The notes: generated by a model from the letters alone, not told the origin. Counted from the first letter of the stretch, positions 1 to 7,535 are shown. The stretch is 20,573 nucleotides of DNA from an uncultured Collinsella sp. (GCA_958346165.1 CATVQO010000008.1:1-20573); one strand, 5' to 3'. Made by a program: numbers and translations.

Positions 1-123
1 CCCATGGCTGCCTCCCATCAACAGGTAGCGTGTGTCACTTTTGATGATGGGGGAGTGTGCGATTCTTCGCGATACCCAGACGGCTCAAGGAGTCTCCACA
101 ACTGGGACACATGGCCCATTTTT

Positions 124-158
124 GACTAGTCATTGGGGACGTTCTCAAACGACTAGTC
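124..158. repeat. GGGGAC-loop hairpin, copy 1
   Basis: The two ends both read GACTAGTC (124-131 and 151-158), which form a stem around a loop containing TTGGGGACGTTC. The same loop with different stems occurs at 177-207, 6235-6263 and 9689-9717. A GGGGGACACTC tail follows at 158-170. The form resembles REP-type palindromes mobilised by Y1/RAYT transposases. That link is inferred, because no transposase gene is seen here. Confidence 0.7.
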
Positions 159-176
159 GCGGGGGACACTCTTCGG

Positions 177-207
177 CCACTCATTGGGGACGTACTTAAA
201 TGAGTGG
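177..207. repeat. GGGGAC-loop hairpin, copy 2
   Basis: Perfect 9-bp arms CCACTCATT and AATGAGTGG enclose the loop GGGGACGTACTT. A second half-motif, TTGGGGACACTCC, follows directly at about 211-223. The loop matches copy 1 while both arms of the stem differ, so the two arms have changed together. Confidence 0.75.
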
Positions 208-333
208 TAGTTGGGGACACTCCTGGCCGAGCTAGAGATCGCGCGCGTCCCTTCTGGTCCATGCGGCTCAAAATCGCGGCGTGATGTGGACGGCTGGGGT
301 CGAATTGGCAGCATTTCGAGCTCGGCTTCGATA

Positions 334-362
334 TTGAGACTGGTTCTTTATTAAAATAGATT
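334..362 (+). promoter_or_regulatory. Probable promoter of the LuxR-type regulator gene
   Basis: A -35-like TTGAGA (334-339) and a -10-like TAGATT (357-362) are separated by 17 bp. The start codon lies 28 bp downstream, behind a purine-rich GAGAGTGGGGG ribosome site at 375-384. The region is AT-rich compared with its surroundings. The assignment is by consensus match only. Confidence 0.5.
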
Positions 363-390
363 TCCAGACAATTGAGAGTGGGGGTTAACC

Positions 391-1935
391 ATGAGGGGCA
401 TGGGAGACACAACCGCATATTTGCGTCGGGGCATTCGGGAGATTATATGCCTGGCGCTGTTCTTCTTCACGTTTTTGGCGTGCGAGTATCTTTTTGATGT
501 GCGCATGGCCGAGTTCGTGTCTCCGAACGAGGTCGTTATTTATGAGAGCCTTGTCATCGGCGCGAGCGTGATTGGCTTTTTTGTGCGTCCCATTCTGTAC
601 TATCGCCGTCCCCATGCTATCGACGCAACGAGTGACGTCACGGGCGTTTTGCTGGTGGCGGCATTGCTGCTGTTGATTATGACGGTTCAGGTTGAGGTGG
701 TAATTGCCGGCGGTTTGGTGGCGTGCTGCGCGCTGGGCTACTGCGGATCGACTGCCCATGCAAATTTTGCGAGGCGCTTTGCGCGAACGCCCTGCTTGGC
801 GCGCGCCGCCGCACTTTCTTACGCCATGGGCGTTCTGGTGCAGGTTCTCAACCACATGGTGATGCCTGTCGGCATTCCTCAGCAGGCTGTTCTGGTCGTC
901 TGTGCGATCGCGCAGGTGGCGTTGCTCCACGGTGCCCGACGCGCCAAGCTGCGCGACGAGTCCGACCCCAACTTTGAACCCAGTGCTGCCGGGCTTTCGG
1001 TAGATGCTCTGGAATATGGCGCCAAGTGGCATGACGATCCCGAGGCAAAGGCGGCATTCCGTCGCGCCGTAGTTCGCCTGACCGTGGCGACGGCGTATCT
1101 TTCCAGCGTATTCGCCGCTCTCAACGCGGGCTTCACGACCCTGCATGCTGTCGGAGCCGTCGATTTGGGCGATTGGCCGCGCCTGCTGCTTGTCGTGAGC
1201 TCGTTGGCCGCTGGCGCACTATTTGACCTGCACGGCCGTTCGTATATGAATATTGGCATGACATGCGCCGCCATGTTGTCCACGCTTTCGTTCTTTGTGC
1301 TCATTGTCGACGGCAATGGCGGCAACGAGCTCGCTGCCACGATCATCTTTTATTTGGGCTCGGGCTTTTTCGTGGTGTTCTTTACCACAAAATATGCCGC
1401 TGTCTCGCTCTATGCGCGCTGGTCATATTTTTGGCCGTGCATGGGTCGCGTCGTCAACAACGTGTGCTCGATGCTCGTGACGGCGCCGGCGGTGGCGATC
1501 ATCTCGAGTTACAACGTGCTGGCGGCAGTGAGCGTCGTGCTCGTGCTGTTTGTCGGCATCGCGATTTCGCTGTTGGGACAGTTTGGACAAGACGGTGAGG
1601 GCGAGGCGACGCACGGCGGGCTGGCGCTTGCCACCGACGATCTTGGCGTGAGCTGTGAGCCCGGCCAGGCCGACACGGTGCCCCTGGAGACGCCGGAGCT
1701 TTCGTTTGGCGATCGGCTCGATGGCTTCGTTGCCGCCTTTGGGCTCACCAAGCGCGAGCGCGATGTTCTGGAGGCACTGGTCGTTTCGGACGACAGCGTG
1801 CAAGACGTGGCGGCGGCACTCTTCCTTTCGCGCTCCACGCTCTATCGCCACATCGCTTCGATTAACAAAAAGACCGGTGCCTCCTCGCGCGTAGCCCTCA
1901 TCAACTTCTTCTGGTCCTGGACACCCCAAGACTAG
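391..1935 (+). CDS. Membrane-anchored LuxR-family transcriptional regulator
   Basis: This 514-residue protein joins a polytopic membrane half to a DNA-binding tail. Residues about 15-400 hold roughly 10-12 hydrophobic segments, the first around IICLALFFFTFLACEYLF. A hydrophilic linker follows at about 400-445. Residues about 448-510 form a LuxR/GerE helix-turn-helix (GLTKRERDVLEALV, then LFLSRSTLYRHIASINKKTG). The layout matches the large family of MFS-like membrane LuxR regulators expanded in Coriobacteriia, most of which have no known ligand. No receiver domain or histidine is present, so the membrane half is presumably the sensor. The ATG at 391 is chosen because it follows a G-rich ribosome site and begins just before the first hydrophobic helix. 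The gene is monocistronic and converges with mgtA, and its target is unknown. Confidence 0.9.
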   Translation: MRGMGDTTAYLRRGIREIICLALFFFTFLACEYLFDVRMAEFVSPNEVVIYESLVIGASVIGFFVRPILYYRRPHAIDATSDVTGVLLVAALLLLIMTVQVEVVIAGGLVACCALGYCGSTAHANFARRFARTPCLARAAALSYAMGVLVQVLNHMVMPVGIPQQAVLVVCAIAQVALLHGARRAKLRDESDPNFEPSAAGLSVDALEYGAKWHDDPEAKAAFRRAVVRLTVATAYLSSVFAALNAGFTTLHAVGAVDLGDWPRLLLVVSSLAAGALFDLHGRSYMNIGMTCAAMLSTLSFFVLIVDGNGGNELAATIIFYLGSGFFVVFFTTKYAAVSLYARWSYFWPCMGRVVNNVCSMLVTAPAVAIISSYNVLAAVSVVLVLFVGIAISLLGQFGQDGEGEATHGGLALATDDLGVSCEPGQADTVPLETPELSFGDRLDGFVAAFGLTKRERDVLEALVVSDDSVQDVAAALFLSRSTLYRHIASINKKTGASSRVALINFFWSWTPQD

Positions 1936-1938
1936 CTA

Positions 1939-2027
1939 ATCCCCTAATAAGTTGCGGTGGAATAGTCCCTAAATCAAAGTCGTGGGACTTTAAACAGGAA
2001 CTATTTCACCGCGACTGCTGAGGGGAT
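1939..2027. repeat. Long three-part inverted repeat between convergent genes
   Basis: Three nested arm pairs fold this 89-bp stretch into one long hairpin. They are ATCCCCT (1939-1945) with AGGGGAT (2021-2027), a 20-nt arm at 1950-1969 with 1997-2016 (about 17 of 20 pairs, the rest mostly wobble), and AAAGTC (1976-1981) with GACTTT (1986-1991). It starts 4 bases after the regulator stop and could act as a terminator in both directions, although no long T tract follows. It could also be a MITE-like intergenic repeat. Confidence 0.7.
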
Positions 2028-2122
2028 AGGCTGCAGCGGCGGCAGAGGCAACGGCAGCGGCAGAGGCGTTGGCAGCTGTGGCAGTGACAACGGCAGCTGG
2101 CATGGTGTTTTCCGCTTGCTTG
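2028..2122. repeat. GGCAGC/GGCAGA-type imperfect tandem repeat
   Basis: Between the long hairpin and the mgtA stop the sequence is low complexity, made of imperfect copies of an 18-bp unit of the form GGCAGAGGCAACGGCAGC. On the minus strand it could encode an alanine-rich 37-residue peptide from an ATG at 2103, but that start has no convincing ribosome site. I read it as a simple repeat. Confidence 0.5.
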
Positions 2123-4891
2123 CTACAGCAGCTCGCCGTGGCGGGCGATGTAGCGGTGCTTGGCCAGTTGGGTGAGCGCGATGTAAGCGGCAACAATGCC
2201 GATGAGCAGCGCGAAGAAGCTCGGCGGCAGCGGCATGAGGCCCAGCGCATCGGCGATGGGGCTTGCCGGCAGCCAAGTGACAAGCGCCAAGCCCAGGACG
2301 GTGAGCACGCACAGCGCGGGGGCGGCGTGGTCGCACGGGTTCGGCAGGCGCGGCGAGCGCAACATGTGGACCACGAGTGTCTGCGACCACATGGACTCGA
2401 CAAACCAGCCGCTCTGGAAGAGCGCAGCAAAGGTCGCCATACCCGCGACGTCGCCCGCGGCGGCAAGCTCGGACCAGCTTGCGTCCACGGCGGCGGGGCA
2501 CACGACAAAGAAGAGCGCGGCGAAGGTCACGATGTCAAACAGCGAGCTCACGGGGCCCAGCTCGAGCATAAAGCCCTTGATGGACGCGGCGTCCCAGGCA
2601 CGCGGGCGGGCAGTCCAGGCGTCATCGACGGTGTCCCACGGCAGTGCGATGCACACGATCTCGTAGACCAGCGACAGCAGTACCAGCTGCAGGGCGCTCA
2701 TGGGCAAAAACGGCAAGAACAGGCTCGCGACGGTCACGGACAACACATTGCCAAAGTTGGAGCTCACCGTGGTCTTGAGGTACTTGAGCAGGTTGCCGTA
2801 AGTGCGGCGGCCTTCGATGGTGCCGCGCTCGAGCACGCCCAGGTCCTTCTGAAGCAAGATGATATCGGCGGATTCCTTGGCAATATCGACGGCCGAATCG
2901 ACCGAGATGCCGCAATCGCTCGCACGCATGGCGGCGGCGTCGTTGATGCCGTCGCCCATAAAGCCCACGGTGTGGCCGAGCATCTCGCGCATGACACGTA
3001 CCAGGCGCGCCTTCTGCAGCGGCGAGAGCTTGGCGAAGAGGTGGGTTTTCTCGGCGCGCTTGGCAAGTTCGGCGTCATCGAGCGCATCGATCTCGGAGCC
3101 GAGCAAGACGTTGCTCGCATCGATGCCGATCTGCGCGCAGACGGTGGCGGCGATGCGGTCGTTGTCGCCGGTCAGGACCTTGACCGCTACGCCCTTGGCC
3201 TCGAGGGTGGCGACGGCGCCCGCGGCACTCGCCTTGGGCGGATCGAGGAAAGCCAAAAAGCCCATCAGCACCATGTCGCATTCGTCGGCAATGCCAAACT
3301 CGCCCACGCAGCGCGGATCGGTCTTCTGTGCCACGGCAATCACGCGCAGGCCCTCGGCGTTAAGATCGGCGACCTGCTTGCGAATCTGGGCGAGCTTGTC
3401 TTCGGCGAGCGGCCGGGCGATGCCATCGACCTCGACAAAGGAGCAGATCTCGAGCATTTCCTCGGCAGCTCCCTTGGTAACCATCTGGGTTTTGCCTTGG
3501 GCGTCGGAGACAACTACGCTCAGGCGACGGCGCGAGAAATCGAAGGGAACCTCGTCGACCTTGGTGTAGCGGTCGCGCAGGCTCTGGCCCAGCATGGAAT
3601 CGGGTGCGACGGTCGAGGGTGTCACATCGGCACGGTCGATTACGGCCAGGTCGATAAGATTTTTGAGGCCGGTCTGGAAGAAGCTGTTCAAAAACGCATG
3701 GCGCAGCACGCGCGCGTCCTCGTTGCCATCGGTGTTGAGGTAGCGCTCGAGCACGATGCGGTCTTCGGTGAGGGTGCCGGTCTTGTCGCAGCACAGGACG
3801 TCCATGGCGCCCAAGTTTTGAATCGCCGGCAGCTCCTTGACGATAACCTGGCGACGGGCGAGGTCCTTGGCGCCCTGCGACAGGCTTGTGGTCACGATGA
3901 CGGGGAGCATCTGCGGCGTGATGCCCACGCCCACGCTCGTGGCGAACAGCAGCGCGTCGATGACGTTGCCCTTGGTGGCGGCGTTGATGGCAAAGACGGC
4001 CGGCGCCATAACGAGCATGAGGCGTACGAGCAACATGGAGACGCTCGAGACGCCGCGGTCAAACGCGCTCTTTTCGCCGCGCCCGTTGAGTATCTTGGCG
4101 ATGCCGCCCAGGTAGGTGTCCGAGCCGGTGGCAACGACAAGCGCCATGGCGGTGCCGTTTTGCACGGAGGTGCCGGTAAAGACGATGTTCTTGCAGGCAG
4201 AGAGTGGCAGTGCGGAGCCGTCGGCGCCCTCGACGACGGTGGCGGCGGTGGTCTTCTCGACGGCCTCGCTCTCGCCGGTGAGTGCGGACTCGATCACAAA
4301 CAGGTCGCGCGCGGTGATGATGCGGGCATCTGCCGGCACCATATCGCCGGCAGAGAGGCGGATTACATCGCCGGGGACGAGCTCGTCGAAGGGGATCTCG
4401 ATGCGCCCGCCGTCGCGCAGGGCGGTGCAAGTGTTGGAGACCAGGTCCTTGAGGGCCTCTGCCGCATTGCCGCTGCGGGCTTCCTGGATAAACTTCATGC
4501 CGCCCGATACCAGCAGCATGATGCCGATGACGATGACCGTGGAGGGGTCGCGCTGCGGTTCGGGCACGGCGAGCACGTCGATGTAGAGCGAGACCAGCGC
4601 GAGCGCGGCGAGGATGCCGGCGAAGGGATCGATGAAGGCGTCGGCGATGCGGCGGGCGAGCGTCTTGGTCGGTGCTTCGATGGTGTTGGGGCCGGAGGCG
4701 TCCAGGCGCTCGGCTGCCTGCTCGGCGGTGAGGCCGTTTGCCGTGGCGTCGAGCAGTACGAGGGCGTCCTCGGCACTATGGGTGGCGGCGAATATGGTGT
4801 TCTTGGACAGGCCGGTATGAGCGGCAGGGCGCGCCGTGCGGCGGCGCTTGGAGATGGCTTCGAGTACCGTGACGGTTTTGAGCATCAGCAT
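2123..4891 (-). CDS. mgtA: Magnesium-importing P-type ATPase (MgtA/MgtB type)
   Basis: This 922-residue protein is a type IIIB P-type ATPase, which imports Mg2+ across the cytoplasmic membrane at the cost of ATP. An N-terminal cation-ATPase segment (about 30-85) precedes the first membrane pair (about 87-135). The actuator domain has the dephosphorylation motif LTGES (204-208). M4 carries a GITPQMLP segment (323-330), typical of the MgtA group. The phosphorylated aspartate is D369 in CDKTGTLTED, and the hinge motif MGDGINDAAAMR lies in the P domain. The length is normal for MgtA (about 900). The start follows a strong AAGGAGG. A long leader with a short ORF upstream (5031-5102) points to regulation at the RNA level, as known for enterobacterial mgtA, though the sequence is unrelated. 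The gene stands alone, divergent from pyrE. Confidence 0.95.
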   Translation of the reverse strand: MLMLKTVTVLEAISKRRRTARPAAHTGLSKNTIFAATHSAEDALVLLDATANGLTAEQAAERLDASGPNTIEAPTKTLARRIADAFIDPFAGILAALALVSLYIDVLAVPEPQRDPSTVIVIGIMLLVSGGMKFIQEARSGNAAEALKDLVSNTCTALRDGGRIEIPFDELVPGDVIRLSAGDMVPADARIITARDLFVIESALTGESEAVEKTTAATVVEGADGSALPLSACKNIVFTGTSVQNGTAMALVVATGSDTYLGGIAKILNGRGEKSAFDRGVSSVSMLLVRLMLVMAPAVFAINAATKGNVIDALLFATSVGVGITPQMLPVIVTTSLSQGAKDLARRQVIVKELPAIQNLGAMDVLCCDKTGTLTEDRIVLERYLNTDGNEDARVLRHAFLNSFFQTGLKNLIDLAVIDRADVTPSTVAPDSMLGQSLRDRYTKVDEVPFDFSRRRLSVVVSDAQGKTQMVTKGAAEEMLEICSFVEVDGIARPLAEDKLAQIRKQVADLNAEGLRVIAVAQKTDPRCVGEFGIADECDMVLMGFLAFLDPPKASAAGAVATLEAKGVAVKVLTGDNDRIAATVCAQIGIDASNVLLGSEIDALDDAELAKRAEKTHLFAKLSPLQKARLVRVMREMLGHTVGFMGDGINDAAAMRASDCGISVDSAVDIAKESADIILLQKDLGVLERGTIEGRRTYGNLLKYLKTTVSSNFGNVLSVTVASLFLPFLPMSALQLVLLSLVYEIVCIALPWDTVDDAWTARPRAWDAASIKGFMLELGPVSSLFDIVTFAALFFVVCPAAVDASWSELAAAGDVAGMATFAALFQSGWFVESMWSQTLVVHMLRSPRLPNPCDHAAPALCVLTVLGLALVTWLPASPIADALGLMPLPPSFFALLIGIVAAYIALTQLAKHRYIARHGELL

Positions 4892-4939
4892 AGGGTCCTC
4901 CTTGTTGAGGGGAGTTAGCGTACGTGTCGTATTTGCTTC

Positions 4940-4976
4940 AAAAAACCTAGATGTCGCTCACGTCAAGCTCTTGAGC
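4940..4976 (-). promoter_or_regulatory. Possible attenuator hairpin in the mgtA leader
   Basis: On the minus strand, arms GCTCA and TGAGC (4972-4976 and 4956-4960) enclose a second short dyad TCAAG-AG-CTTGA, and a run of six T follows at 4945-4940. The T run sits 10 nt after the stem, so this is not a textbook terminator. A CTAGG just before the T run can pair with CCTAG inside the leader ORF, which would allow a translation-dependent alternative fold. This is speculative. Confidence 0.3.
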
Positions 4977-5030
4977 CCACAAAGGGTGCAGCGCGCCTTT
5001 GCGGTGGTTTTGGTGATCTGCCGGTGGCGT

Positions 5031-5102
5031 TTATGCGTGTGCGGAGTCCTCGCGGCGTGCCGAGGGTGACATGCAGGTTTTTCGACTAGGACTGCCTTCC
5101 AT
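5031..5102 (-). CDS. Putative leader peptide upstream of mgtA (23 aa)
   Basis: This small ORF encodes MEGSPSRKTCMSPSARREDS followed by AHA and a TAA stop. Its ATG is preceded by a near-perfect TAGGAGGTG ribosome site at ideal spacing, which is stronger than those of many genes here. It lies within the 5' leader of mgtA, 140 bases before its start codon, and downstream of a TTGACA-type promoter. In Salmonella and E. coli a short proline-rich leader peptide (MgtL) controls mgtA elongation. This peptide is not recognisably homologous, having only two prolines and several Arg and Ser residues, but its position and translation signals suggest a similar role. No function is proven. Confidence 0.55.
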   Translation of the reverse strand: MEGSPSRKTCMSPSARREDSAHA

Positions 5103-5169
5103 GGCACACCTCCTAAAGGCTGAGCGCAGCGCGCTTTGGGTATCTCGTACCCCTTTTTAATCCGCCCGT

Positions 5170-5202
5170 ATTTTTGATGAGGGGGTTTGACATGTCAACC
5201 CC
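5170..5202 (-). promoter_or_regulatory. mgtA promoter overlapped by a palindromic operator
   Basis: On the minus strand TTGACA (5198-5193) is a perfect -35, followed 17 bp later by AAAAAT (5175-5170) as a weak -10. The -35 lies inside the perfect 12-bp palindrome TTGACATGTCAA (5187-5198), itself flanked by GGGG (5182-5185) and CCCC (5199-5202). A dimeric repressor or activator bound there would control mgtA and might also affect the divergent pyrE. Confidence 0.55.
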
Positions 5203-5328
5203 ATTGTTCGGAAAACCATTCCCCCTGACAAAGCCTTTACAGAATGCCGTGGCCCCAAAGCGCGCCCGCATCTACGCTTCGCCTGCGCTAAACTGGAAGG
5301 CACGTACGCGATTACGAGAGGAGCCCGC

Positions 5329-6009
5329 ATGGAGGCTTACAAGCAAGAGTTCATCAAGTTTATGGTCGAGTCCGACGTCCTTAAGTTCGGCAGCTTTACG
5401 CTCAAGAGCGGCCGTCAGTCCCCGTTCTTTATGAACGCCGGCGCTTACGTGACGGGCTATCAGCTCAAGAAGCTGGGCGAGTATTACGCCCAGGCCATCC
5501 ACGATAACTTTGGCGACGACTTTGATGTGCTGTTTGGACCGGCCTACAAGGGTATTCCGCTGGCCGTCGTGACCGCAATTGCCTACCACGAGCTGTACGG
5601 CAAGGAGGTCAAGTACTGCTGCGACCGCAAGGAGGCCAAGGACCACGGTGCCGATAAGGGCAACCTGCTGGGTTATGAGCCCAAGGACGGCGACCGTGTG
5701 GTCATGGTCGAGGACGTTACCACCAGCGGCAAGTCCATCGACGAGACCTATCCCAAGGTCAAGGCTGCTGCCGATGTCGAGATCAAGGGCCTGATCGTGT
5801 CCCTCAACCGCATGGAGGTCGGCAAGGGCGGTGTGACCACCGCGCAGAAGGAGATCGAGGCCAAGTACGGTTTCCCCGTCGCGAGCATCGTCTCCATGGC
5901 CGAGGTCGTCGAGACCCTCTACAACCACGAGATCGACGGCAAGGTTGTCATCGACGACGAGCTCAAGACTGCCATCGACGCCTACTACGAGCAGTACGGA
6001 GCACGTTAG
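5329..6009 (+). CDS. pyrE: Orotate phosphoribosyltransferase
   Basis: PyrE joins orotate to PRPP, giving OMP and pyrophosphate, in de novo pyrimidine synthesis in the cytoplasm. The 226-residue protein has the N-terminal segment FGSFTLKSGRQSPFFMNAG (20-38), which contacts orotate and PRPP, and the PRPP loop RVVMVEDVTTSGKS (123-136). The length is typical of the bacterial enzyme (about 210-230). The ATG at 5329 follows a GAGAGGAG ribosome site. No other pyr gene is adjacent. The gene is single and is followed directly by a perfect hairpin that begins at the stop codon. No convincing promoter was found among the usual hexamers upstream. Confidence 0.95.
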   Translation: MEAYKQEFIKFMVESDVLKFGSFTLKSGRQSPFFMNAGAYVTGYQLKKLGEYYAQAIHDNFGDDFDVLFGPAYKGIPLAVVTAIAYHELYGKEVKYCCDRKEAKDHGADKGNLLGYEPKDGDRVVMVEDVTTSGKSIDETYPKVKAAADVEIKGLIVSLNRMEVGKGGVTTAQKEIEAKYGFPVASIVSMAEVVETLYNHEIDGKVVIDDELKTAIDAYYEQYGAR

Positions 6010-6037
6010 TTACGGCGTTTTACCAAACGCCGTAACT
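6008..6037 (+). terminator. Hairpin at the pyrE stop codon (duplicated module, part 1)
   Basis: Perfect 13-bp arms AGTTACGGCGTTT and AAACGCCGTAACT enclose a TACC loop, and the left arm overlaps the pyrE stop. No T tract follows directly. The 45 bases 6009-6053 recur without change at 9453-9497, after the lipoprotein gene. Confidence 0.7.
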
Positions 6038-6084
6038 GCTCGACGCTGCGCGGGCCGCATTTGGACAATCTGACGTTCAACTTC

Positions 6085-6120
6085 AAGGGCGCGACCAGAA
6101 GGTCAGCGCCCTTTCGTTTC
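6085..6120 (+). terminator. GACC-AGAA-GGTC hairpin with T-rich tail (module part 2)
   Basis: Arms AAGGGCGC (6085-6092) and GCGCCCTT (6106-6113) extend an apical GACC-AGAA-GGTC with one bulged A. The tail TCGTTTC follows, so it looks like a rho-independent terminator with a broken T run. The apical part is kept at 9537-9549, while the outer stem there is different but still paired. Confidence 0.65.
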
Positions 6121-6234
6121 ACGTCACCTTGTCTCAAATGCGACCCGCTCGCTATCCGTTCTCTACCTGCGGCGTCGTCTTGCTCCGAATGCGGCTCGCT
6201 CGCTGTCGTTGCCGAAACATCGGCGTTGCCGGAC

Positions 6235-6263
6235 TAGTCATTGGGGACGTTCATAAATGACTA
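6235..6263. repeat. GGGGAC-loop hairpin, copy 3
   Basis: Perfect 8-bp arms TAGTCATT and AATGACTA enclose the loop GGGGACGTTCATA. It is of the same family as 124-158 and lies immediately beside the fic-flanking hairpin at 6271. Confidence 0.75.
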
Positions 6264-6270
6264 CTCAGGA

Positions 6271-6340
6271 ATGAGCGTGGATAATCTCCCGTTTTTGGCC
6301 TGTGTGCAGGCTCAAAGTGGGAGATTATCCACGCTCGCTT
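6271..6340. repeat. Fic-flanking hairpin element, left copy
   Basis: The 18-bp perfect arms at 6273-6290 and 6319-6336 (GAGCGTGGATAATCTCCC and its complement) continue inward through mostly paired bases, so nearly all of 64 nt can fold into one stem. A direct, diverged copy lies at 7706-7780 on the other side of fic, in the same orientation. On the minus strand it also lies just beyond the fic stop and could terminate it. Confidence 0.8.
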
Positions 6341-6362
6341 TAATTTGCCTGGGTTGCGATGC

Positions 6363-7535
6363 CTATCTAATCGGCTCGGCGTCTTCCCTGAGAATCGAAA
6401 GATACTCTTCATACCCGTACTGCCGGTATCTCTGTCTTGATTCGTCGAGCGGACGGAGGATACCCAATTCTTCAAATGATTTGACGAGCGAGCTCGCGGT
6501 ACTCCTGCCGATATCGAGTTGGGCAGCGATGAATGCGGTGTCGACGATGGGGTGCTCTTCAAGAATGCCCAACAGCCTTTGCCCGTTTGCAGCAGTCCTT
6601 CCGAGATTTTCGGTAATGGTTGCTGTGGAACGGTTATGGAGGTCAACAAGGTTTTTTAAAGACCCTACCGAGTCCTTCGCACTCTCGAGAAGACTGTTGC
6701 AGAAAAACTCTATCCATTCCTCGTAAGTGCCTCTCTCCCTTACGGATGTGAGTTGCCGGTAGTACTCGCTTCGATTTTTCTTGAACTGGAACGATGGATA
6801 GAACAAGCAAGAATGAAGAACGCCATCATTGATGAGCATAAGTGTAATGAGAAGCCTGCCCAGGCGACCGTTTCCGTCTAGGAATGGATGGGCAGTTTCA
6901 AATTGGTAATGGACGAGCGCCGCCCGCACAATCGGATCCATTTCGACTTGAGGCTCATTGATAAAGCGTTCGAGGTCCTGGAGCGTGTTGCTCAAATCTT
7001 CAATGTTTGGAGGGACAAACGATGCGGTTGCAATGGTGCAGCCTGAGGGGCCAATCCAGTTTTGTGAGGAGCGCAGCTCGCCTGGATTCTTCTCCGTTCC
7101 GCGCACTCCGTCCAGCAGGACCGCATGAACTTGCCTAAGAAGTCTCGTGCACAAGGGCATCTTTTTGAGCAGTTCTACGCCGCGGTCGACAGCACGGACG
7201 TAATTCACGACGTCTGCGACATCTTTATGATGGAGTTGTGTTTGCGATGGACTAAGTAGGTCGTCAAACGTGCACTGGGTTCCCTCAATTTGCGAAGAAA
7301 GGAGTGCTTCTTTGCGCACGTACATTGTCAGATACATGTCGGCGTTGGGAACAAAGTAGAGCATGCCTTCAAGCTCTCCAAGCTTTCGTGAGCATGCGGA
7401 AAGCGTGCGATAGGTTTCCTCGGTGAGGTTTAGCTGCCTCGATGATTGCAAGGGCGTTGGAAAAAACGAATAGTAAGCCAATTTCCCCGATAGATTATTG
7501 CGGAGCGTTCCCTGGCCGTTCTCCTCGATTTGCAT
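6363..7535 (-). CDS. fic: Fic family protein AMPylase with C-terminal winged helix
   Basis: Fic enzymes transfer AMP (or a related group) from a nucleotide to a hydroxyl side chain of a target protein. The 390-residue product has a Fic N-terminal domain (about 15-100) with a class II inhibitory motif SSQIEG (S80, E84, G85). The core motif HPFLDGNGRLGR (H216 to R227) supplies the catalytic histidine and phosphate-binding loop. A winged helix-turn-helix follows at about 315-375 (FIAAQLDIGRSTASSLVKSFEELGIL). I chose the ATG at 7535 over one at 7547 because GGAGGG lies 5 bases upstream of it. The gene is clearly richer in AT than its neighbours, which suggests transfer. It stands alone between two direct hairpin repeats, and five operator-like motifs lie upstream, so it may regulate itself through the winged helix. 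Its target is unknown. Confidence 0.92.
   Translation of the reverse strand: MQIEENGQGTLRNNLSGKLAYYSFFPTPLQSSRQLNLTEETYRTLSACSRKLGELEGMLYFVPNADMYLTMYVRKEALLSSQIEGTQCTFDDLLSPSQTQLHHKDVADVVNYVRAVDRGVELLKKMPLCTRLLRQVHAVLLDGVRGTEKNPGELRSSQNWIGPSGCTIATASFVPPNIEDLSNTLQDLERFINEPQVEMDPIVRAALVHYQFETAHPFLDGNGRLGRLLITLMLINDGVLHSCLFYPSFQFKKNRSEYYRQLTSVRERGTYEEWIEFFCNSLLESAKDSVGSLKNLVDLHNRSTATITENLGRTAANGQRLLGILEEHPIVDTAFIAAQLDIGRSTASSLVKSFEELGILRPLDESRQRYRQYGYEEYLSILREDAEPIR

Noticed and set aside
35..418. A minus-strand frame with a CPSCG motif that could be a zinc-ribbon or transposase remnant
   Set aside because: It reads through the hairpin repeats and consists mainly of Ser, Thr, Pro and Arg. One CPSC is not enough to call a gene fragment.
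1990..2103. An alanine-rich 37-residue peptide on the minus strand
   Set aside because: It arises from a GGCAGC-type repeat, has no good ribosome site, and ends inside the long hairpin.
2069..4918. A 949-codon open frame on the plus strand opposite mgtA
   Set aside because: It is rich in Gly, Asp and His in the way expected of the complement of a high-GC gene, shows no domain, and mgtA on the other strand has clear family motifs.
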